From assembly GCA_020355945.1 (NCBI GenBank), contig CP070627.1, positions 157,730 through 178,661 of the forward strand: a stretch of 20,932 bases of DNA. The letters are read 5' to 3'. The translations under genes and the position numbers were made by a program. Each line of letters opens with the position of its first letter. Positions within the stretch are counted from its first letter, which is position 1. A model generated the notes under the pieces. That model worked only from the letters and a program-made list of their open reading frames with translations, was not told the DNA's origin and ran no database searches. Below, one piece after another: positions 15,701-20,932 of the stretch. The DNA comes from Candidatus Aminicenantota bacterium. GTDB lineage: Bacteria > Acidobacteriota > Aminicenantia > UBA2199.

Positions 15701-17585
15701 CTATGCTCGTTTGCCGCAGGCGGAAGGAGGTATAACCGCAGGGGAGAATCCGGGTCGCTCATCAAATTCCCGGCGCAGTCCCAGGCAATTGGCGGAGGAG
15801 CTTAAAGGCTTCTTGAGGGAACGACTGCCGGAGTTCATGGTTCCCCAGAATGTTGTGCTGCTGGATGCCTTGCCCTTAACCAGCAATAGTAAGATAGACA
15901 AAAAAGCACTGCAGCTTCCTGAGGATGCAGTAGGACGCCAGGCACCACGGGACAACAAGGAAGAGACCCTGGCAGACATATGGTCAGAATTATTGGGGAT
16001 TGAAAAGGAAAAAATCAGCATAGACGGAAATTTTTTTGAGTATGGCGGAAATTCCTTAACCTCCACCATACTGGAATCCAGGATTCACAAAGCCTTTGAT
16101 GTAAAAATACCCCTGGCGGAATTGTTTAAGTCCCCCACCATCAGGGGATTGTCAGGATATATAAAAAAAACTGTCAAAGATAAATATTTTTCCATCAAAC
16201 CGGCAGAAAAAAAAGAATATTATATATTATCATCCGCTCAAAAGATGCTGTATGTGCAGCAGCAAATCGCCCTGGGAGGTACCGCTTACAATATGCCCCT
16301 ATTCCTTCTTATAGAAGGTGAGTTAGAAAGAAAAAAATTGTTAGAGACCTTTAAAAAATTGATACAGAAACATGAAAGCCTAAGAACATCTTTTGATATA
16401 GTTGAAACCGAACCTGTTCAAAAGATTCATGACACAGTAGAATTTGAAATAGGATATTATGAGACGCACCCAGATAATGACAGTGAGGATGTCAATTTTA
16501 TGGCGTATGAAAACCGGGCCGTAAAGAATTTTGTACAGGCATTTGATTTGTCCCGAGCCCCACTACTGCGGGTGGAGTTAGTGAAAACAGGGGAGCACCA
16601 GCACCTATTGATGATGGACATGCATCATATCATATCGGATGGTGTTTCTCACAATGTATTGATAAATGATTTTATGGCACTGTATTACGGAGAAGAACTG
16701 CCGGAATTGAAGCTGCATTACAAAGATTTCGTCCAATGGTGCAGCGACTTCTACGGGTCAAACGAAATAAAGAAACAAGAAGACTATTGGCTAAAGGAAT
16801 TTGAGGGAGAGATACCGGAACTCACGATTCATACCGATTATGTTCGACCTGCTGTTCGGAGTTTTGAAGGAGACAGGATACATTTTGAAATTAACTGTAA
16901 GCAGACCAAAGGTTTAAAAAATCTGGCAAAAAAAGAGGAGGCAACCTTATTTATGGTATTGTTGGCGATTTATAATATACTGTTATCGAAACTGAGTGGC
17001 AAGGTAGACATCGTTGTAGGGACAGGGATTGCAGGGCGAAGGCACATGGACCTTGACAAAATAATCGGTATGTTTGTAAATACCCTGGCGCTAAGAAATT
17101 ATCCTGCTGGCGAGAAAACATTCAAAGGGTTTGTACGGGAAGTAAAAGAAAGAACTTTACGCGCATTTGAGAACCAGGATTATTTATTTGAAGACCTGGT
17201 GGAAAAAGTCGCGACAAAAAGGAATTTAGCTCGGAATCCACTGTTTGATACGGTCTTTTTGCTGCAGAACATCGAGACGAATCCAGTTCATACCTCAAAC
17301 GTAGAAAAAACCGGATTGAAACTGAAGCGATATAGTTATGAGAATAAGGTTTCAAAGTTTGATATAGCTTTATCTTGCGTTGAAGTCGGAAATAAGCTGG
17401 CCTTTACAGCCACCTATTGTACAAAATTATTTAAGAAAGAAACGATTGAAATGTTTCTTGACTATTTCAAAAAGATCATATCCATAGTGGTAGAAAATGA
17501 AAATATCTTATTAAAAGAGATTGAATTCTCACAAGATGTCTTTATCACAGATGCAAAGGTTCACCAATATGATTTTGCATTTTAG
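12735..17585 (+). CDS. NRPS: half-C / A (FkbM methyltransferase insert) / T / C
   Basis: A 1616-residue synthetase. Residues 1-258 are the C-lobe-only condensation remnant (REERYWLEKL, NHQNYPIEIL) ending at AFNDT. The A domain runs from about 270 to 1065, with YLPIDPFYPEERV, TSGTTGRPKG near 418, NEYGVTE in place of NEYGPTE, A8 (VKLRGLRIEPGEIE) near 665 and a divergent A10 (SNSKIDKKAL). Its specificity positions read D-G-T-S-T-A-E-V-M-K, which I cannot match to a known amino acid. It resembles the second A domain of the preceding synthetase and may use a related substrate. An FkbM-type methyltransferase interrupts it after A8 (separate entry). The T domain has Ser1107 in GGNSL rather than GGHSL. 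The C domain (about 1160-1595) has HHIISDG at 1297-1303 and looks active. The protein ends in YDFAF. Only one residue is loaded; the terminal C domain would serve the half-C/A protein that follows. Confidence 0.94.
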   Translation: MRNSIKSHQLAVASTRNTREERYWLEKLSGELVRSSFPDETRNSTRQYQRDTMTFQLDSSLSSGLIKLSNKSDSRLFMILLAGLKMLLYRYTGNTDLVLAVPAVKQEFEAEFINTVLILRDRLHHGMTFKEFLLVVKQTLVEANNHQNYPIEILFRQLNITFEEGVQSLVDIAILLQNIHDEKYLNPIKLNMLFSFLKTGQIVKGEVKYNALLYKKEQVGSIVKHFQYLLKNALLKIDTPVALIDMLSEEEKGQLLLAFNDTRKDYSTGKTIHDLFEEQVKKTGDSIALMARGHNTDHRSQETENILITYNKLYKKSVQLAHLLIAKGVTADTIVGIMIERPLEMIIGILGILKAGGAYLPIDPFYPEERVKYMLADSDASVLLSNGGEIVKRISVAKKTYLRLSSAPETCLAYLIYTSGTTGRPKGVGVEHRQAVNTLLSRREAYCMDSRDVSLQLFSYSFDGFITSFFTPLISGCRTVILNKGDIKDLFKIKQVILKNRVTHFISVPSLYRGIIGNLTAGEASSLKVVTLAGEALPSDILEMTRAKNNSLEIVNEYGVTEAAVMSTIFRHQEIVSRIKIGKPIANTTIYILNKKNSLQPVGIPGELCIAGAGMARGYLNNPELTARKFTANPFKPHQRIYKTGDLAQWLKDGNIEFLGRSDHQVKLRGLRIEPGEIENLLSFHPAVKESFVMALENKSGGKQLAAFVVPDPGNVFTVSQMLRFQKQGWLKDRKVLDMHGHMPVIYINRKEVELLHEKIFEKQAYLKHGISLNEGACIFDVGAHIGLFVLFINETCPNAVIYAFEPLPPIFEVLQLNASLYGIDAHLFACGVAARQRDENFTFYPHASALSGRFPDTDKEIMRSYLEDRPISESTENSGTLSKDQINDLLEERLTVKQFICPTKTLSQLIRENGVKQIDLLKVTAEKSELEVLKGIKDEDWAKILQLVLEVDNVDGRLEGIKNLVESHGYKVTVDQDEELQNTGLYTIYARLPQAEGGITAGENPGRSSNSRRSPRQLAEELKGFLRERLPEFMVPQNVVLLDALPLTSNSKIDKKALQLPEDAVGRQAPRDNKEETLADIWSELLGIEKEKISIDGNFFEYGGNSLTSTILESRIHKAFDVKIPLAELFKSPTIRGLSGYIKKTVKDKYFSIKPAEKKEYYILSSAQKMLYVQQQIALGGTAYNMPLFLLIEGELERKKLLETFKKLIQKHESLRTSFDIVETEPVQKIHDTVEFEIGYYETHPDNDSEDVNFMAYENRAVKNFVQAFDLSRAPLLRVELVKTGEHQHLLMMDMHHIISDGVSHNVLINDFMALYYGEELPELKLHYKDFVQWCSDFYGSNEIKKQEDYWLKEFEGEIPELTIHTDYVRPAVRSFEGDRIHFEINCKQTKGLKNLAKKEEATLFMVLLAIYNILLSKLSGKVDIVVGTGIAGRRHMDLDKIIGMFVNTLALRNYPAGEKTFKGFVREVKERTLRAFENQDYLFEDLVEKVATKRNLARNPLFDTVFLLQNIETNPVHTSNVEKTGLKLKRYSYENKVSKFDIALSCVEVGNKLAFTATYCTKLFKKETIEMFLDYFKKIISIVVENENILLKEIEFSQDVFITDAKVHQYDFAF
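14877..15719 (+). other. FkbM-type SAM methyltransferase domain inserted in the A domain
   Basis: Residues of about 715-995 of the synthetase lie between the strand after A8 (KQLAAFVVPD) and A9 (LRERLPEFMVP). They contain the SAM-binding motif IFDVGAHIGLF (779-789), the acidic end of the next strand VIYAFEPLPP, and IDLLKVTAEKSELEVLKGI, all typical of FkbM-family enzymes. FkbM proteins are mostly O-methyltransferases, so O-methylation of the activated or carrier-bound residue is likely. In the usual FkbM strand the phrase is LLKIDVEG; here it reads LLKVTAEK, losing the acidic Asp and the Gly, which may change metal or substrate binding. Methyltransferases between A8 and A9 are known in interrupted A domains, but most belong to other families. 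Confidence 0.82.
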
Positions 17586-17660
17586 GCTTTTTAGGGGTAA
17601 GGACGGTTATAACATCGCATAATTCTGGTTTTGTTCTTAAATTCAAGGGTAATGTAAAAA

Positions 17661-17666
17661 AAGGAG
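17661..17666 (+). promoter_or_regulatory. Ribosome binding site for the third NRPS
   Basis: AAGGAG lies 8 bases before ATG 17675 and supports that start. The 89-base gap before this gene holds no terminator-like hairpin or convincing promoter. Confidence 0.65.
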
Positions 17667-17674
17667 TAAATCCC

Positions 17675-20600
17675 ATGTTTAAAGAAATGACTGCAGGAAA
17701 ATTGGCTGTCTGGGCCAATCAAAGAGTAAAAGAGCGAGAGTTTTGGTTGAATAAATTGGCAGGAGAGTGGGTAAAAAGCCATTTTCCTTATGATTATAAA
17801 AAGAAAGAAGAGTTGTCTCATGCCAATGTAAAGGGACGAAAAGCTGTAGAGGCAGCGAAATTCCAATTTACGGGGGAACTCTTTACCGGCCTGATGCAGT
17901 TAAGTCGTGGAATTGACTACGCAATCCATACAATTGTTACTGCAGGATTGATTTTACTGATGGGCAAATATAGCGGCTGCGAGGATATTGTTGTGGGTAC
18001 CCCTATTTATAAACAGAGCTTTGATGGTGAGTTTATCAATATGGTGTTGGTTCTAAGAAATCAAATGAGAAGCACAATGACATTTAAGGAATTGTTATTG
18101 CAAGTCAAACAGACCATTGACAAAGCTGTTGAACATCAAAATTATCCCATTGAAATATTACCCCAACAATTGGACAGAACCGCTGTGGATGGAGAGGGTT
18201 TCCCTTTATTTGATGTGTCAATTTTATTGGAAAAAATTCATGATAAAAAGTATCTTCAACATATTGATCATAACGTTGCCTTCACCTTAAAAAGAAAAAA
18301 AAGCATGTTGGAAGGAGTCGTGGAATACAACACAAAACTCTATCTTAAAGAGTCCATTGAACGAATGATTAATCATTTTACCAATGTATTCAAACAGGCT
18401 CTCTCTAACGTGAATATAGAAATATCCCGGATAGACATCCTTTCGCAAAGAGAAAAAAAACAACTTTTACATGAATTCAATGACACCAGAACCAGGTATC
18501 CTGAAGATAAAACAATCCATGAATTATTTAAAGAGGAGGTTGAAAAAACACCGGTCAATATCGCTGTTTCGTGGCCTGTTGATTTAAATGATATATATGA
18601 CCAACTGGAATCCCACACAATAAATCCTGGACTGGAGAAAAAAATAGGATCCTGCTGCTTTAAAAAGAATCCCTATATTTATCACTCACCCCTGGAATTA
18701 CCCGGAAAAAAGAGTAACCTGTACATATTGAAGAACCATCGGCATAACAGCGTGGTGGTCAATCATAATATAGTGAAGCTGATACCGCTCTTTGACGGAA
18801 AGAAAAATCTAACGTCTATTTATTCCCTACTCAATGCTTTAAAAAAGTTGAACAATAAAAGTCTTGAATTGCTTATCTATTCTATGAGCAAGAGTGATCT
18901 GCTTGAAGTCTCCTTTCAATTTAATGATAAGGTAGAGATATTTTCTATTGATATCTTCGAACATTTCATTAAATTGGTTCAAGTACTTTACAAGAATCAT
19001 TTAATTGAGCTGTCAGGGGTTCATCCAGAAGAATTTGTGTTTGAAGACTCCATTCGTGACGATTTTGAAGGAGATAAATTTACAACGGATGAAATCCTCC
19101 TGGAAGATGTATTGATAAAAGATAGAAAAATATCACAGGCTCAGGTATTGCTCCTGGGAGATACCCCTGGTGTGCCCACCACCGGCTTGTTGTACCTGGC
19201 ATCATACCTGAAAAGGAAGGGAATTAAAACCCTTTGCCAGTTTTACGATCCAGGTCGGGACTACATTTCCATGAAGGAAAATATTGAATGGCTTCTAGAA
19301 AAAATTCAACCCCGGGTGGTGGCCATCAGCCTGAAGTGGTTTCTATACACAGCGCGGGTCCTGGATATGTGCAAAATCGTGAAAGAATATGCCAGGAAGC
19401 ATTCCCTGGACATTAAGGTGGTGGTGGGTGGTAATACAGCTTCCTATTATTGGAAAGATATTATAAAATATGATTGTATTGATACCCTGGTCCGGGGAGA
19501 CGGCGAGGAACCTTTATTAAAAATATGCCGGGGAGACGATATATCGAATATTCCCAATTGCGCTTATAAAAAAAATGGCGAAATCATCAAAAATCCCATC
19601 ACTTATGTCCAGGATCAAACCAATTCATCAGAAATCTATTTATCTCACCTCTATGAAATATTACTTTCCCATCATGCCTCTCGTTTCGGTATATTTTTCA
19701 TCTATACGCAAAAGGGTTGTGCCATGAATTGCCTGTACTGCGGTGGATGTAACCGTGTACAGCAGGAGGCCTTCAACAGGAAGAACATATTCCGGCGGGG
19801 AGTTGAAGAAGTCCGAAAAGATATCATGGCGGCAAAAAAATATACCTCTACTTTCCAGTTCGAGTTTGATATCCTGGATAAAAACCTTGCGGATTATTGC
19901 CGAAAAATTTGGGAAGGAATCGATCTGTCCGGTCATTTTTGTTTGTTCAGTACCTTAACGCCTCTTTCAACCGAATTGGTGGAATTGGTCAGCCGAACAT
20001 TTAAATATGTTTACTGGGATTTCGATATTTGCACTCCATCCGAAAGGCATAGGAAACAATTAGAGTCATTGGGATTAGTAAAGCCACAGCCCACGGATGC
20101 CGAAATCATGGATTTTATGACAATGTGTGAAAATTTCAAGAACATCGAAGTTCGACTCAATTTAATCACCGGTCTTCCCTACCTTACATCGGACGATATC
20201 GAACCTGGCGAAAAGTTGTTTTCTAAAATTATGAATACTTATTCATGTTTTGGTGAATTACATTGGGCCCGTTTGCATGCTCAGCCCGGGGCTCCTATTG
20301 TAGAAGATGCGGGGAAGCACAATATGCATTCCTATGCCACTACCTTTGAAGATTTTTTAAGATACAGCAAGGAAATTTTTAACCAGGATTCCAGTTATTC
20401 GACCGTTGAAGATTTTAACTATCCCTATATTTATTTTAACGATGACCAATTAAATTCCAGGATCACAAATTTTTACCTGGAAACCAATAAAAAGATTGCT
20501 CAACACACCAGGAACAAAAAAAGAGGCTTGATTGTCTCCAATACCTTAACCTATCGGCAGTTAAATGAGAAAGCAGGACAATTGGCAGGTGCATTAAGAG

Positions 20601-20932
20601 CAAAGGGAGTTAAACCCGGTGGTATCGTCGGACTTATGTTGGAGCGTTCTATTGAGATACCCGCGGCAATTTTAGGGATATTGAAAGCTGGGTGTGCCTA
20701 TATACCCATTGATCCGGAATTTCCCACCGGTAGAATCGAATATATGTTAAAGGACAGCAGTGCTGAAATATTGTTAACTACCCCTGATTTATCGAAAGAA
20801 ATCAAATATAAAAATGGGATTGTATATGTGACGGACGCGATAAATCGCGTCCCTACGCCTCCCCACCTGCACCTGTCACCGTGGGTTAACGCACCTGCCA
20901 CCTCTTTGGCTTACGTCATCTACACTTCCGGT
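17675..20932 (+). CDS. NRPS: half-C / A with B12-radical SAM insert (3' partial)
   Basis: The frame is open for 1086 codons from ATG 17675 to the window end, so the gene is cut. Residues 1-266 are the C-terminal lobe of a condensation domain without HHxxxDG (VKEREFWLNKL, EHQNYPIEIL, PLFDVSILLE), ending at HEFNDT. The A domain begins normally with YPEDKTIHELFKEEVEKTP and NIAVSW (about residue 300), then is broken by about 655 residues (separate entry), and resumes at LTYRQLNEKAGQLA (958). Next come LERSIEIPAAILGILKAG, YIPIDPEFP and the first part of A3 (LAYVIYTSG) at the very end. The specificity code lies beyond the window. A palindromic element at 20833-20852 lies in frame just before A3. 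The gene starts directly after an NRPS that ends in a C domain, so that C domain is the likely partner for this A-T unit. Confidence 0.92.
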   Translation, partial: MFKEMTAGKLAVWANQRVKEREFWLNKLAGEWVKSHFPYDYKKKEELSHANVKGRKAVEAAKFQFTGELFTGLMQLSRGIDYAIHTIVTAGLILLMGKYSGCEDIVVGTPIYKQSFDGEFINMVLVLRNQMRSTMTFKELLLQVKQTIDKAVEHQNYPIEILPQQLDRTAVDGEGFPLFDVSILLEKIHDKKYLQHIDHNVAFTLKRKKSMLEGVVEYNTKLYLKESIERMINHFTNVFKQALSNVNIEISRIDILSQREKKQLLHEFNDTRTRYPEDKTIHELFKEEVEKTPVNIAVSWPVDLNDIYDQLESHTINPGLEKKIGSCCFKKNPYIYHSPLELPGKKSNLYILKNHRHNSVVVNHNIVKLIPLFDGKKNLTSIYSLLNALKKLNNKSLELLIYSMSKSDLLEVSFQFNDKVEIFSIDIFEHFIKLVQVLYKNHLIELSGVHPEEFVFEDSIRDDFEGDKFTTDEILLEDVLIKDRKISQAQVLLLGDTPGVPTTGLLYLASYLKRKGIKTLCQFYDPGRDYISMKENIEWLLEKIQPRVVAISLKWFLYTARVLDMCKIVKEYARKHSLDIKVVVGGNTASYYWKDIIKYDCIDTLVRGDGEEPLLKICRGDDISNIPNCAYKKNGEIIKNPITYVQDQTNSSEIYLSHLYEILLSHHASRFGIFFIYTQKGCAMNCLYCGGCNRVQQEAFNRKNIFRRGVEEVRKDIMAAKKYTSTFQFEFDILDKNLADYCRKIWEGIDLSGHFCLFSTLTPLSTELVELVSRTFKYVYWDFDICTPSERHRKQLESLGLVKPQPTDAEIMDFMTMCENFKNIEVRLNLITGLPYLTSDDIEPGEKLFSKIMNTYSCFGELHWARLHAQPGAPIVEDAGKHNMHSYATTFEDFLRYSKEIFNQDSSYSTVEDFNYPYIYFNDDQLNSRITNFYLETNKKIAQHTRNKKRGLIVSNTLTYRQLNEKAGQLAGALRAKGVKPGGIVGLMLERSIEIPAAILGILKAGCAYIPIDPEFPTGRIEYMLKDSSAEILLTTPDLSKEIKYKNGIVYVTDAINRVPTPPHLHLSPWVNAPATSLAYVIYTSG
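18578..20545 (+). other. B12-binding radical SAM enzyme embedded in an adenylation domain
   Basis: This insert (about residues 302-957) falls between the first strand of the A domain (NIAVSW) and LTYRQLN. It has three parts. Residues of about 302-485 are an unassigned region with NHNIVKLIPLFDGKKNLTSI, which weakly resembles PqqD-like winged-helix domains. Residues of about 489-645 are a B12-binding fold: VLLLGDTPGVPTTGLLYLAS, VVAISLKW, VVVGGNTAS, TLVRGDGEEPLL. The radical SAM core follows, with Cys682, Cys686 and Cys689 (CAMNCLYC) and an extra Cys692. It is not closely similar to the two stand-alone radical SAM enzymes nearby. It probably acts in cis on the residue loaded by its own module, for example by C-methylation; the reaction is unproven. 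Confidence 0.85.
20833..20852 (+). repeat. Perfect 9-bp palindrome inside NRPS coding sequence (REP-like)
   Basis: GGACGCGAT is followed by AA and then its exact reverse complement ATCGCGTCC. It is read in frame and encodes part of TDAINRVPT in the variable loop before core motif A3. Palindromes of this GTAGGGACGCGAT type are dispersed in many environmental genomes, so this looks like a REP-like element that has settled in a tolerant loop without breaking the frame. That it is dispersed in this genome is inference. Confidence 0.6.

Noticed and set aside
17586..17674. Promoter or terminator in the longest intergenic gap
   Set aside because: I see no convincing -35/-10 pair or GC-rich stem with a T run; the gap is only 89 bases and ends in a good ribosome binding site, so read-through is more likely.

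Overview
The window is the interior of one large nonribosomal peptide synthetase (NRPS) operon. All seven genes lie on the + strand, the gaps between them are only 20 to 89 bases, and both ends of the window cut through NRPS genes. I see no tRNA, rRNA, transposase, CRISPR array or gene of primary metabolism. The host is probably an uncultured, moderately AT-rich bacterium. The linker style (LFDFNDT, HQLFEEQAEK), the half-condensation N-termini and the short DFxF-type C-termini remind me of NRPSs from Candidatus Aminicenantes and related environmental lineages. That is recollection, not a search result.

Layout. (1) 1-539 is the 3' end of an NRPS that finishes in a condensation (C) domain. (2) 563-2278 is a stand-alone B12-binding radical SAM enzyme. 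(3) 2347-2547 is a 66-residue cysteine-rich DUF1858/ScdA-N-like protein. (4) 2614-10980 is a 2788-residue NRPS, half-C / A (Asn code) interrupted by a PP-loop amidotransferase-like domain / T / C / A / T / C. (5) 11001-12686 is a second stand-alone B12 radical SAM enzyme, paralogous to the first. (6) 12735-17585 is a 1616-residue NRPS, half-C / A interrupted by an FkbM-type methyltransferase / T / C. (7) 17675 to the window end is a third NRPS, half-C / A domain interrupted near its start by about 655 residues holding a B12-binding plus radical SAM enzyme. It is cut by the window end at core motif A3.

How the genes may work together. The proteins end in a complete C domain and the next ones begin with only the C-terminal lobe of a C domain followed by A and T. 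Modules are therefore split between C and A rather than between T and C. Tailoring chemistry is built into adenylation domains (PP-loop ATPase, FkbM methyltransferase, radical SAM) and also supplied in trans by the two radical SAM enzymes. All five complete C-termini of NRPS and radical SAM proteins share the ending [S/G/Y]-D-F-[K/N/A]-[L/F], although the two families are unrelated. I infer a common recruitment tag that gathers the assembly line and its trans-acting modifiers. The product is likely a heavily modified peptide that includes an Asn-derived residue. No epimerase, thioesterase, transporter or regulator is visible in the window.
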